Below are positions 24,607 to 33,248 of a stretch of 64,000 nt of DNA, piece after piece. The stretch is taken from NCBI GenBank assembly GCA_003134965.1, contig PLDA01000001.1, positions 1 to 64,000 on the forward strand. Direction: 5' to 3'. The notes below the pieces were generated by a model. The model saw only the letters and a list, made by a program, of their open reading frames with translations. It had not been told where the DNA came from and ran no database searches. Both the position numbers and the translations under genes were made by a program. Within the stretch, counting starts at the first letter, position 1, and the number at the start of each line of letters is the position of its first letter. This DNA is from Vulcanimicrobium winogradskyi. GTDB lineage: Bacteria; Vulcanimicrobiota; Vulcanimicrobiia; Vulcanimicrobiales; Vulcanimicrobiaceae.

Positions 24607-25830
24607 GTGGGTGCAGTCGAAACCGCGATCCACTCCGAGAGGGCTGCGCTGCAGCGAATTCTCGGGCCGTTGACGCTCGGCGCGTTTTTTGCTGAGATAT
24701 GGGAAAAAAGCCCCACGCTCATCCGGCACGCGGGCGCCCATGCTTTCGACGACATCATCACGGTCGCCCAGCTTGATGCCTTCCTAAGTCGCTCAGATAT
24801 TAGGAATCCGACTCTACGAATGGTTCGCGATGGCGCCGAACTTCCTCTCGAAGAGTATACGCGCGAGCTGAAACTCGGAGCGCACGTCTCGCGCGACCTG
24901 ATCGACAACGAGAAATTATTTACTCTGTTCCAAGGGGGCGGCACGATTGTTCTCCAGTTTCTTCAGAACAATATTGCGAGTTTCGGCCATTTTTCGAACG
25001 CTCTAGAAAATGATCTCGGCTGCAACGTCCATGGCAGTTGCTTCATTACGCCGCCTGAGGCTCAGGGCTTTACTGCTCACTATGATACGTACAGCTTCTT
25101 CGTCATACAAATCCGCGGCACGAAGCGCTGGAAGCTCTACAATCGCACGGCTCTTGCACCAATTCGAGAGGATCGTGACTCAGACTTCCCGTGGATCGCG
25201 TGTGACCCAATCCAAGAGTATACACTGGAAGCTGGCGACGTCTTGTATGTGCCGAGAGGGTATTTTCATGAAGCTGCCACCACATCGGATCCCTCAATCC
25301 ATTTGACCCTCGGGCTCTTTGTCCCGACGTGGATTGACGTCATAAGGGCTGCGCTGAACGACTTGTATGCGGTACCTGAGATGCGAGAGAATCCATCATT
25401 TTGTCGAACAGACGGCGGATACGACGTGGCAGAGGCGGAGCTCTCTGCAATAAGAAGGGTGATCGGAACGCGCCTCGATCTACGAGTAGGCCTCGAGCGC
25501 ATCAGCGAACAGCAGCGGGCACGCCGAGTGGACACGAGGCAGAACCGACTTAGTGATTCGCTCGCGGCGCCTGGAATTGATGCGCTAACGGCACTGTGCA
25601 TACAACCATTGCTCTCAAATCTACTGAGCGTCACCACAACAAACGATGCGATCGTTCTTGATTTCGTCGACAAGAGACTGCGCTATCCCGCATACGTCGA
25701 ACCCTCGATCCGGCAGATGCTCTCTCGTGATAGATTCACTCCGCTTGACGTAGCTGGCGAATTGGACGTTGATTCGTGCGTCACGCTGTGCCGCCAGCTA
25801 CTTCACGAGGGATTCCTGACAGCTCAATAG
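24607..25830 (+). CDS. JmjC/cupin_4 Fe(II)/2-oxoglutarate oxygenase
   Basis: This encodes 407 aa from GTG 24607. The double-stranded beta-helix shows the HxD...H iron triad: AHYDTYSFFVIQIRG with His and Asp, and YVPRGYFHEA with the distal His. GTKRWKLY supplies the 2-oxoglutarate-side Lys region. The N-terminal segment (LGPLTLGAFFAEIWEKSPTL) and the C-terminal winged-helix-like tail fit the ROXA/YcfD-MINA group, which hydroxylates ribosomal protein residues. It is longer than YcfD (about 373 aa). Here the gene follows a 55-aa peptide by 16 bp and is distant from ribosomal genes, so the peptide is a likely substrate. Codon choice is distinctly more AT-rich than in surrounding genes, suggesting horizontal transfer. 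Confidence 0.85.
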   Translation: MGAVETAIHSERAALQRILGPLTLGAFFAEIWEKSPTLIRHAGAHAFDDIITVAQLDAFLSRSDIRNPTLRMVRDGAELPLEEYTRELKLGAHVSRDLIDNEKLFTLFQGGGTIVLQFLQNNIASFGHFSNALENDLGCNVHGSCFITPPEAQGFTAHYDTYSFFVIQIRGTKRWKLYNRTALAPIREDRDSDFPWIACDPIQEYTLEAGDVLYVPRGYFHEAATTSDPSIHLTLGLFVPTWIDVIRAALNDLYAVPEMRENPSFCRTDGGYDVAEAELSAIRRVIGTRLDLRVGLERISEQQRARRVDTRQNRLSDSLAAPGIDALTALCIQPLLSNLLSVTTTNDAIVLDFVDKRLRYPAYVEPSIRQMLSRDRFTPLDVAGELDVDSCVTLCRQLLHEGFLTAQ

Positions 25831-26143
25831 CTGAAAGAAAGACAGAAAACGCCTTGTGGGCGCCCTGCTTCGGGGCGTCGCGCTCGCTCGTCCGGGTCGT
25901 CCGTCGCGTGCGGTCCGGCGGCCAGCTCGGCCAGCGTTCACCGCCGCAATCGTCACGCACCTCGAATGCACGATTCCGACGGCCAGCGCGCGTTTTCGTG
26001 CGGATCGGCCGATTCGAATGCGGTGAGCTCGGAGCCAGTCCGGGAGGGCACCGTTCGCCGCATCGAATGCAGTCCCGACGACTTCAGAGCGGTGAGCGCG
26101 ACGACACCCGCATCGTCCTGCGGCAGCTGTCGAAGGGCGCCCT
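25831..26143. other. Intergenic mosaic containing a reversed Fic-gene fragment
   Basis: No intact gene is supported. The stretch combines a weak hairpin after the JmjC gene, a reversed Fic 3'-end fragment (25958-26035) and further short pieces resembling the Fic tail (AGTCCCGACGACTTCAGAGC). It looks like recombination debris. Confidence 0.5.
25958..26035 (-). repeat. Reversed fragment of the Fic gene 3' end
   Basis: Read on the reverse strand, AAAACGCGCGCTGG-CGTCGG and AATCGTGCATTCGAGG match the Fic gene at 14158-14235. This is the second orphan fragment of the same gene region, 11 kb away. Confidence 0.7.
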
Positions 26144-27594
26144 TTAGCGGATGACGAGCTGCTGAAGGTCGACTGTGGTGGAAGGCCAGCTGTCGGGGCG
26201 GACGACGCCGCTTGGGCCGAGGAAGTAATAGTTGCCGCCGGCCTTGGCCTCATAGGTGTGGCCCTGACCATCACTTAGGCGTGACGTACCGGAAAGCAGA
26301 TAGCCGACGGACTCGCTGCGGCGGTCGGCGGCGGCCATCCGATCCCAAGAAGCCTGCTGCGCGTTCTGCGCTTCGGAGTGCATTTGCGCGAGAGTGCGGC
26401 GCGTGATCTCCGCGTTGATGCGTTGCGTCTGCTCCCACCAAACGGGATCGATGTGCATCGACGCCTGCATCACGCCGGTGAGGCGAGCGAGGGTTCCGAA
26501 CCGTTCGGGCGGACCCCAGAAGCTCTTGATGTCGGAGCTGAGTGTGCCCACGATGAAGTTTTGGCCTTCAACCGCGCGGAACAACGTGGTCTTCACCACG
26601 ACCGCGCCGCTGATCGGCGTGATGCGCGAAAGCGAAGCTCCTCCACGGAGCACTGAACGCGGAGACCAAAGGAAGCCGGGATGGCTTCGGCGCGACGTGC
26701 GAGGTCGTCGCGCCTGGTAGCAGCGAGCTGCATCCCGGAGAGACCGAGGTCGCGGGCGAGCACGTCGCGCAGGTACAACGCTGCGACCTGCTCGGCTGTG
26801 CTCGCCGGACAGAACTGCATGGTGCCTTGCGCCGGCGGCAAGCCGTTCATGCCTGGTCCGGGCACCGTGCATTGCCCGAGGCGCGAATCTCCGAGGCGAA
26901 CGCCGGAGACACCGTCGGGGCTGAGCGCCTCTACGCCGCTCGTGTAATGCGTCGCGTCCAGCCGATGGATGCCGCCGTGAATCTGCCAGCCGGCGGGTAC
27001 GCTCAACACGAACGCGCGCTCGTTCGGCTCACGCCAACTCCGCAATGGAGGCAGTGCAGCCGCAGCGCCGGCGCCGGAACGCGAGGCTACGCGTTTGCCC
27101 GGCTGGTACGCAAAGCTTCGCAGCACTGCCATGACGTGCGGCCACTCGCGTGCGAAGGCGTTGGCCGGAACGACCGCTCCGTAGAGCATGCCGACGCCGG
27201 GGCTCGTTTCCGCGCACAGCGTGGCGCCGCGACCGGCTCCGTTGCCGATAAGAAAGCGCGCGACCGCCACGCGGGGCCCGGTGCGAGCGATTTGCAGATC
27301 ACTCAGCGCGGCGGTACCGAATTGCGGGCTCGTGAGTGACTGATGCGACATGTTCGCGCAGTCGGAGGTGCGGTGGATGATGGGGCGCACGAACGCGTAC
27401 TCGCGTGAATCAGGGCTGGCGAAGACGATCTGCCCGGCCCCGGACGGCACGGCCCGCCACCCGGGAGGAAGATTCACGCGAAAGCCCTTGCCGCCGTCGT
27501 AATACTCCGCTGCACGGGTCATCGTCGCGGAAAGCAAAACGCCGACGCAGAGGACCGCGGCGACGCGGACGTTCAGCTCGGCATACGCCGTCAA
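26144..27594 (-). pseudogene. Secreted tandem-domain protein with a frameshift
   Basis: The reading frame starts at TTG 27594, which overlaps the stop of the uridine phosphorylase gene (TTGA). It encodes a signal peptide (NVRVAAVLCVGVLLSATMTR-A). Two similar modules follow: FRVNLPPGWRAVPSGAGQIV...REYAFVRP and FVLSVPAGWQIHGGIHRLDA..., each PsbP/DcrB-like in flavour. After VQCSVEEL (about 26615-26645) the frame changes. The continuation, SGAVVVKTTLFRAVEGQNF to the stop at 26144, is clearly protein in another frame. The downstream part includes QGHTYEAKAGGNYYFLGPSG. A single indel in a GC-rich run, real or from sequencing, would restore a protein of about 480 aa. The function is unknown; probably periplasmic. 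Confidence 0.65.
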
Positions 27595-28361
27595 GCAGCA
27601 CTGAGGATCCGGGCCGCGTCGACGACGGTCTCGATCAAGTCGCGCTCGATCTGCGCGAGCGCGCTCGGCGCGGGCCGTTCCGTGCTGAGGGCGCGGTTGA
27701 CGAGGGCGGCGGTGACCATCCCGGCTCGCAAACCGAGTGCCGAGCACATCGTGAACAGCGTAGCCGCCTCCATCTCGTAGTTCAGCACGTTGAGGTCCCG
27801 CCACCGCTGCAGCGAACCTTGCCAATCCTGATCGACGCGCCCGGAGAACGTGTCGTAGCGCTCCTGCCCCGGATAGAACGTATCGGACGAGGCGGTGATG
27901 CCGATGTGCACGCGCCGCCCCGCGTCGCGCGCGGCGCGGACCAGCGCGGTCGTGCAGTCGAAATCCGCGACCGCTGGGTACGCCGCCGGCGCGAAGTGAT
28001 GGCTCGCCCCGTCGAGGCGTACGGCGCCGGTCGTGACGATGAGGTCGCCGACGCCGATGTGCGGTTGGATCGCACCGGTCGTCCCCGCGCGCAGGAACGT
28101 TCGCACGCCGAGCTGTGCGAGTTCCTCGACCGCGATCGACGTCGACGGTCCGCCGATGCCGGTCGAGCAAACGACGACCGAAGCGTCCCCGAGTGTGCCG
28201 AGCCATGAGGTGAACTCGCGATTCGCGCCAAGAAACGTCGGCTCGTCCATGAGCTTCGCGATCGGCTCGCTCCGCGCCGGATCGCCCGGCACGATGGCGA
28301 GTCTCGCCCCGCGAAGCGCGACCTCGTCGAGCCCCAAGTGGAAAACCTTGGAATGCGACAC
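27591..28361 (-). CDS. udp: Uridine phosphorylase
   Basis: This encodes 256 aa, close to the 253 aa of the enterobacterial enzyme and strikingly similar along its length. Examples are VFHLGLDEVALRGARLAIVP, STGIGGPSTSIAVEELAQLG, the phosphate/ribose loop RAGTTGAIQPHI, SSDTFYPGQERYDTFSGRV, and LNYEMEAATLFTMCSALGLRAGMV with the ribose-binding Glu. It splits uridine with phosphate to uracil and ribose-1-phosphate in pyrimidine salvage. It lies 10 bp downstream of the DUF5069 gene and overlaps the start of the following secreted-protein gene. Thymidine kinase at 41168 is the other salvage enzyme in the window. The similarity to gammaproteobacterial Udp could indicate transfer. Confidence 0.95.
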   Translation of the reverse strand: MSHSKVFHLGLDEVALRGARLAIVPGDPARSEPIAKLMDEPTFLGANREFTSWLGTLGDASVVVCSTGIGGPSTSIAVEELAQLGVRTFLRAGTTGAIQPHIGVGDLIVTTGAVRLDGASHHFAPAAYPAVADFDCTTALVRAARDAGRRVHIGITASSDTFYPGQERYDTFSGRVDQDWQGSLQRWRDLNVLNYEMEAATLFTMCSALGLRAGMVTAALVNRALSTERPAPSALAQIERDLIETVVDAARILSAA

Positions 28362-28371
28362 AGCGAAGTCG

Positions 28372-28806
28372 CTACGGCGCGCGCCGGACGCGCCGCACGA
28401 GCTCCATCACGGCGCCTTCGATCGGCCGAAACGCAGCGAGCCCGATCGCCTGCACCGCGTTCGGCCGGACGTAGCCCTCGTCGATGTCCCAGAGCCGAAT
28501 GTAGATTCGGTACGTGGCCGGAAAGCGCGCCGACCAGCGCCGCACGCGCTCTTCGTCGTAGCCGCGAGCGCGCAGTGCGGTGAGGACCGCCTGGTCGTCC
28601 GGCGAGCGATCGACGATCTCCGCGAACTGCTCGGTCGTGAGTCCCAAGCGCATCAGCAGGGCCCGATCGACCGGCGAATGTCCCAGCAAGTACGCACCGA
28701 GCCGGCCGCTGCGGTGCATGCGCGCCTTGTCGATCATCCGGGGCAGCCACCGGATACCGTCAACCTCGACGCTCCACCGCCGCGGAGTCGACGCGCTCGT
28801 GTCCAT
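28372..28806 (-). CDS. DUF5069 domain-containing protein
   Basis: This encodes 144 aa from the ATG at 28806. A longer in-frame start at 28920 would overlap the divergent phosphatase gene and adds a non-conserved leader. The family pattern is clear: LPRMIDKARMHRSGRLGAYL near the N-terminus, a middle helical section (LLMRLGLTTEQFAEIVDRSP) and RRWSARFPATYRIYIRLWDI-DEG. It is cytoplasmic with no catalytic motif known to me. It is the first gene of a probable operon with udp and the secreted-protein gene. Confidence 0.8.
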   Translation of the reverse strand: MDTSASTPRRWSVEVDGIRWLPRMIDKARMHRSGRLGAYLLGHSPVDRALLMRLGLTTEQFAEIVDRSPDDQAVLTALRARGYDEERVRRWSARFPATYRIYIRLWDIDEGYVRPNAVQAIGLAAFRPIEGAVMELVRRVRRAP

Positions 28807-28893
28807 GCCCGCTGCTTCGCCGCCGGTTTCGGACGTCCGCCCTTTCGCCGGCGTTGACGGCCGCCGGTACAAGGGTAGAACCTCGTACAGAAC

Positions 28894-29436
28894 ATGCCAC
28901 CAGATCTTGCGATCCACCATGTCTGCGGTCTGGACGAGCTCCGCGAAGCTCCGCTGTTGTCCGCCGACCGGATCATTTCGATCCTCGACCCGTACGGCGC
29001 GTTGCCTCTCGAGTTGTATTCGACGAGAGTGCCTGTCCTTACACTACGGTTTGATGACGTTATCGCGGTCGCTGACGGCGCTGCTCCTACGATGGCGCAG
29101 ATCAAGACTCTCCTCGAGTTCGATGCAGCCGCGCATGGTGATGAACGTCTCGTCGTTCATTGTACTGCCGGCATTTCGCGGTCGACGGCGGCACTGGCCG
29201 TTCTCCTTGCTGCGCGACATCCCGAGCTTGACGACGAAATCTTCGCGGCGATCCGGCAGATTCGACCGAGAGCTTGGCCGAATTCGCTCGTCGTTTCGCT
29301 CGGAGATGAGCTCCTTGGCCGGCAGGGAGCTTTGGTTGCGGCCCTGCGTCGTCACTATGGCTTTCAGCTCCGACATCCCGAGCTGGGTCCGATGTTTCGT
29401 ATGTGGGCGCGCGCGAGCGAGGTCCCAAGGGAATAG
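28894..29436 (+). CDS. Dual-specificity/tyrosine phosphatase-like protein
   Basis: This encodes 180 aa. The phosphatase P-loop HCTAGISRSTAAL (C-x5-R) is intact. A candidate general-acid Asp lies upstream in LRFDDVIA, and the C-terminal section RQIRPRAWPNSLVVSLGDEL matches small bacterial DSP-type proteins (YIPPRPRAWPN motif). There is no signal peptide. The substrate may be a phosphoprotein or a small phosphorylated molecule. It is divergently transcribed from the DUF5069 gene with an 87-bp intergenic region. Confidence 0.85.
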   Translation: MPPDLAIHHVCGLDELREAPLLSADRIISILDPYGALPLELYSTRVPVLTLRFDDVIAVADGAAPTMAQIKTLLEFDAAAHGDERLVVHCTAGISRSTAALAVLLAARHPELDDEIFAAIRQIRPRAWPNSLVVSLGDELLGRQGALVAALRRHYGFQLRHPELGPMFRMWARASEVPRE

Positions 29437-29557
29437 ATGTAACCCCTTGCTCCGCCTGACTCACGGCGGAAAGATCGTGGTGCTGACCTAGGGCACCCGC
29501 CGAAGGTGAGGTCCTCGCGGAGCGAGGAAGAGCGACGTCTCCGCACGAGGGCACACC

Positions 29558-30256
29558 ATGCGACCAGGTCAAGACCAGCCGGGCGAACTGACCAAGTCCG
29601 GCGCCGGGCTCGGCGTCCCGTTCCAGGCGGGGCGCCGGCAGGATGCGACCGTTCTTCCGCAAGCCGCCGAGTCGGCTGCGATTCTCAGCCCGCCGCAGGC
29701 GGCGCCGGCGGAGCTCGCGGGGATGCTGCTTCCGACGGAAGGCGTGACGTTCGCGAGCTCGCCGCACCCGATCATCTTCGTGCGGCCGGTCGTGCACTTC
29801 ATCGTGATCGCGCTCGCGCTCGCGGTCGTCCTCGGCTGGCAGACGCATCCGATCGTGCGCGGCCACCACGTCACCGTCGCGCTCGTGACGGGCACGGCGC
29901 GCCTGGCCGTGCTCGTCGCCGCCGCACTGCTCTTGCTGCGCGAGATCGGGTCGCTCGTTGGGCGCCTGTTCCACTTTCTCGCGTACCGCATCGTGACGAC
30001 GAATCGCCGTGTCTTCATCGTCGAAGGGCTGTTCGGCCGCCGGGTCAGGCCGCTCGGAAACACCGCGCTCGCCGGCGCGACGATGTCGCAGGGGATGCTG
30101 GGCCGCATGTTCGGGTACGGAACCGTGACGTGCGCGCAGGGCACGATGCGCGACATGCGGGATCCGGTCCGGCTCTACCGCGAGTTCGAAGCCGTCGCGA
30201 TGGGTGTCGAAGGCGACACCTGGAAGCAGGCGATTCGCCAGACGCAGATTCCGTGA
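29558..30256 (+). CDS. Membrane protein with bacterial PH (YdbS-like) domain
   Basis: This encodes 232 aa. A disordered Gln/Ala/Pro-rich N-terminus (1-65) is followed by two hydrophobic helices (VVHFIVIALALAVVLGW, LAVLVAAALLLLREIG). A bPH_2 domain follows with YRIVTTNRRVFIVEGLFGRR and the FGYGTVTC strand. Such proteins are small inner-membrane components of unknown molecular role. The 29437-29557 spacer contains GC-rich hairpin-like sequence without a recognisable RNA. The ATG at 29558 has only a weak GAGGGCACACC ribosome-binding site, so a later start is possible. Confidence 0.75.
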   Translation: MRPGQDQPGELTKSGAGLGVPFQAGRRQDATVLPQAAESAAILSPPQAAPAELAGMLLPTEGVTFASSPHPIIFVRPVVHFIVIALALAVVLGWQTHPIVRGHHVTVALVTGTARLAVLVAAALLLLREIGSLVGRLFHFLAYRIVTTNRRVFIVEGLFGRRVRPLGNTALAGATMSQGMLGRMFGYGTVTCAQGTMRDMRDPVRLYREFEAVAMGVEGDTWKQAIRQTQIP

Positions 30257-30338
30257 TCGAGAACCGCTCGGCGCCTCCGACTATCGTCTTGCCGCATATC
30301 GCGTATCGCGACGTGCCCTGCTAAGGAGAGGAAATATA

Positions 30339-30419
30339 ATGAGACAACCTATTTTCGCCGCCCTCGCGGTGAGCGTCGCGCGTTCATCGCCGTCAAACAG
30401 CAATAACGCGCATGCCTAG
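30339..30419 (+). CDS. 26-codon leader ORF overlapping the patatin start
   Basis: ATG 30339 has an excellent AAGGAGAGG Shine-Dalgarno. The 26-residue product MRQPIFAALAVSV... ends in NAHA and resembles the signal peptide of the protein encoded at 32276 (MKQPILLAVAASIV...). Its stop overlaps the patatin ATG by 8 bp. The patatin gene has no Shine-Dalgarno of its own, so this ORF probably couples its translation. It may be the stump of a truncated paralogue. Confidence 0.5.
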   Translation: MRQPIFAALAVSVARSSPSNSNNAHA

Positions 30420-32265
30420 GTTCTGCGACATCGTAATGAAGGGTGGAATCACGAGCGGGGTCGTCTATCCCGCTGCCGTGGTCGAGATCGCGAAGGAGTT
30501 CGTTTTCAAAAACGTCGGTGGCACGTCCGCCGGTGCGATCGCAGCGGCGTTGACGGCCGCGGCGGAGCGGCGCCGAGCTGCAGGCGGCGCCGGCGCGGGC
30601 TTCGACCGGGTCGCGCAGATCCCCGACTACCTCATGCAGAACAGCCGGCTGTACAACCTGTTCGTTCCGAACGCCGGCACGAAGTCGTTGTACCATACCG
30701 TCGTCGGCCTCTTCGGACGCGCGCGCTTTCAGCCGGCGTGGCTAGCGAAATGGTTCGCTCTCGTCTGGGCGTTCCCGGTCGCTGCGACGATCGGCGCGAT
30801 CCCCGGAGTTGCTTTCTCGATCGCGGTGATCCGAACGTACGCAGACACCGCGCTATGGCTGTGGCTGTTGGCGCTGCTGCTGGTGATCGCGACGGTCGTC
30901 GCCGGCATGACGATCGCGATCGCCTTCGCCTTCGCGCGCGACTTCCTCGGCAGACTCGACTCCAACGGCTTCGGTATGGTAACCGGAATCAACGATGCGG
31001 ACCGCGCGAGCATGGGCGCGCTCTGCACGTGGCTAGCGAAGGAGCTCGAGCTCACAGCCGGCATTCCGGGCGACACGACGCCGCTCACGTTCGGCATGCT
31101 GTGGGACGCGAAGCGCGACGTTGCCGCACCCGGGCTCGAGGCGCAGCCGGACAGCACCGACGTGAACCTCGAGATGATCACGACGAACGTCACGTGGGGA
31201 CGCCCCTACAACTTCCCGGTCGCGACGCACGTGTTCTTCTTCGACCCCGCCGAACTCAAGCGATATTTCCCCGACTATGTCGTCGACTGGATGGTCGCGC
31301 GAGCCCGCAAGCCGCAAAACGATGAGGAGACCGCCGAGTTCGCGAACTTCGCGCCGAAGCTGCCGCTGCCGGCCATGGGCGATCTTCCGGTGATCGTCGC
31401 GACGCGCATGAGCCTCGCCTTCCCGATCCTGCTCAGCGCCGTACCATTGTGGGCAGTCGACTTCACGCTGCCGCTGCCGCCGGACGGAAAGCGCGCGCTC
31501 GAGCACTGCTGGTTCTCCGACGGCGGCATCTCGAGCAACTTTCCGATTGCGCTGTTCGACTCACCGCTGCCGCGCTGGCCGACGTTCGCGATCAATCTCG
31601 GCGGGTTCCCGCCGGGACAAAAGCGCAGCGACGACGAGGCGAAGAACGTCCACATGATCAAGCGCAACGAGGATGGCGTTCGGCCGACCTTCACGCGGTT
31701 CACCGCGCTGCCTGGCTTCCTCGCCGCGATCTTCAACGCGGTGCAGAACTGGAACGACAACACGCAAAGCGTGCTGCCCGGCTACCGCGATCGCATCGTG
31801 ACCGTGTATCTCGATACCGACGAGGGCGGACTCAACCTCGACATGCCGCCGACCGTGCTCGAGCGCCTCCAGAAGCGCGGCGCCGCGGCGGGAACGCTCA
31901 TCGCGAGCCGGTTCACGGCGCCGAGCGTGCTCGACCCCGTCAAGCCCGCCGCGCTCGATTGGGAAAACCACCGTTGGCTGCGATTCCGATCGACGATGGG
32001 CGCGCTGAAGACGTACCTTACGCGCTTTTCACGCGGCGCAAGCACACCGGAACCGCCCGACGTCCGGTACGACGCGCTCGTCATGGCGAACGACGGAACG
32101 CCGGTATGGAGTCATGCGCTTCCCCCGGAGTCGCGACCCGCGATCAGCGCGCTCACCGGTCGTGCAACGACGCTCGGCGACGACCTCGCCGCGCAGCCGG
32201 CCCTCGATGACAGCCTGCCCAAGCCCTCGCCGAATTTGGTCGTGCGCGGGAATCTCAAATCGTAA
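30412..32265 (+). CDS. Patatin-like phospholipase with internal membrane segments
   Basis: This encodes 617 aa. The Ser-Asp dyad is present: Ser39 in GGTSAGAIAA (G-x-S-x-G) and Asp370 in SDGGISSNFP. The glycine-rich oxyanion stretch MKGGITSGVVYP precedes Ser39. Between the two, residues about 115-185 contain two long hydrophobic segments (FALVWAFPVAATIGAIPGVA and LWLWLLALLLVIATVVAGMT), so the catalytic domain is interrupted by a membrane hairpin. Patatins hydrolyse acyl chains of membrane lipids, and a built-in anchor would hold the enzyme at the inner membrane. It starts within the leader ORF and ends 10 bp before a secreted-protein gene with a related signal sequence. Confidence 0.85.
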   Translation: MPRFCDIVMKGGITSGVVYPAAVVEIAKEFVFKNVGGTSAGAIAAALTAAAERRRAAGGAGAGFDRVAQIPDYLMQNSRLYNLFVPNAGTKSLYHTVVGLFGRARFQPAWLAKWFALVWAFPVAATIGAIPGVAFSIAVIRTYADTALWLWLLALLLVIATVVAGMTIAIAFAFARDFLGRLDSNGFGMVTGINDADRASMGALCTWLAKELELTAGIPGDTTPLTFGMLWDAKRDVAAPGLEAQPDSTDVNLEMITTNVTWGRPYNFPVATHVFFFDPAELKRYFPDYVVDWMVARARKPQNDEETAEFANFAPKLPLPAMGDLPVIVATRMSLAFPILLSAVPLWAVDFTLPLPPDGKRALEHCWFSDGGISSNFPIALFDSPLPRWPTFAINLGGFPPGQKRSDDEAKNVHMIKRNEDGVRPTFTRFTALPGFLAAIFNAVQNWNDNTQSVLPGYRDRIVTVYLDTDEGGLNLDMPPTVLERLQKRGAAAGTLIASRFTAPSVLDPVKPAALDWENHRWLRFRSTMGALKTYLTRFSRGASTPEPPDVRYDALVMANDGTPVWSHALPPESRPAISALTGRATTLGDDLAAQPALDDSLPKPSPNLVVRGNLKS

Positions 32266-32275
32266 AGGGGTGACC

Positions 32276-32836
32276 ATGAAACAGCCGATTCTTCTGGCGG
32301 TCGCGGCGAGCATCGTCCTCGCTGCATCGTCGAACTCCGTCTCCAACGCGCAATCGCGGCCGAACGCCGCACGCGTCCCCAGCTACCTCGCGACGAAGCT
32401 GATCTATCGCACCGGCTGGTCGATCCCCGGCAAGTGGGTCTACCGGAGCTGGGTCGATCGCCCGGACGTGCTGATCAACGGCGATGCGAACACGGCGCTC
32501 TCGCTGTTGTTCGGCGAGGGGACGATGACGCTGAGCATCCCGTCGGCCGGCAAGGTCGCCGGCACGTTCGACATGGGTGGCGGATACGTGCTCGATTTGA
32601 CCGGCACGATCAAAGCGGCGGGAACCGGACAAACCGCGATCCACATGGCGGGAGTCGGGCGGCCGAACACGCCAACGGCCGGGTGGGAGTACGACTACGA
32701 CGGCCTGACGACCGAACGTTGGCCGAAGGGCGTCGCCCAAGTCCCCGCCTTCACCGGCAGCGTTTTCCGGGCGAAACCGCACGACGGCAATCCGGCAGGC
32801 TTCGTCGCCTCGTTCATCGCCGTCAAAAAGCCGTAG
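32276..32836 (+). CDS. Secreted hypothetical protein after patatin
   Basis: This encodes 186 aa with a signal peptide (MKQPILLAVAASIVLAASSN, cleaved near NAQS) and a GGGGTGACC ribosome-binding region. The mature part is beta-rich (KLIYRTGWSIPGKWVYRSWV, GTMTLSIPSAGKVAGTFDMG, ENGGY-like turns), suggesting a small beta-barrel or lipocalin-like fold. I recognise no family. The tight spacing implies co-expression with the membrane patatin. Confidence 0.65.
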   Translation: MKQPILLAVAASIVLAASSNSVSNAQSRPNAARVPSYLATKLIYRTGWSIPGKWVYRSWVDRPDVLINGDANTALSLLFGEGTMTLSIPSAGKVAGTFDMGGGYVLDLTGTIKAAGTGQTAIHMAGVGRPNTPTAGWEYDYDGLTTERWPKGVAQVPAFTGSVFRAKPHDGNPAGFVASFIAVKKP

Positions 32837-32858
32837 CGATTGCCGCGGCCGGGCAAAC

Positions 32859-33248
32859 CTAGGGCCTATAAGTAGCGGCGTACTGCATCACGCCGACGAC
32901 GTTGCCTTCCGTGTCCTCGACGAACGCGAGGTCGCCGACGGTCGGGATGGTGACCGGGCCCATCACGATCTTGCCGCCGGCCTCGCGGACGGCGTCGAGC
33001 GTGACGGTCAGGTTCTCGACGCCGACGCTGCATTCGAAGCCGACGGTCCGCAGGCCGGGGACCAGCTCGCGGCGACCTTGAAGCGATCCCTGCGGTTCAC
33101 CGCCGGTCTCGATCATGTAGAAGCCGGGCGGACCCCAGGCCTGGAACTGCCAGTTGAAGACGCGTTCGTAGAAGCCACGGGCGCGGTCGAGGTCGTCGGC
33201 GTTGATCGCGAAGTGGCGCACCGTGTTGAAGGGAGCTCGGTCGTGCAT
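32859..33248 (-). CDS. VOC (glyoxalase/bleomycin resistance) family protein
   Basis: This encodes 129 aa from the ATG at 33248. The beta-alpha-beta-beta-beta unit is typical: VRHFAINADDLDRARGFYER, WQFQAWGPPGFYMIE, TLDAVREAGGKIVMGPV and LAFVEDTEGNVVGVMQY. Metal-ligand positions His (VRHF), Glu (MIETGG) and Glu (VEDTEGN) are plausible. The family includes isomerases and antibiotic-binding proteins; this one's substrate is unknown. It is divergent from, and overlaps by 6 bp, the AraC-type regulator gene, which is the likely controller. Confidence 0.85.
   Translation of the reverse strand: MHDRAPFNTVRHFAINADDLDRARGFYERVFNWQFQAWGPPGFYMIETGGEPQGSLQGRRELVPGLRTVGFECSVGVENLTVTLDAVREAGGKIVMGPVTIPTVGDLAFVEDTEGNVVGVMQYAATYRP

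Noticed and set aside
29437..29557. CGCCGAAGG-containing GC-rich segment resembling part of a glycine riboswitch
   Set aside because: Only one short motif matches; the rest of the conserved core is absent and the downstream gene is not related to glycine.
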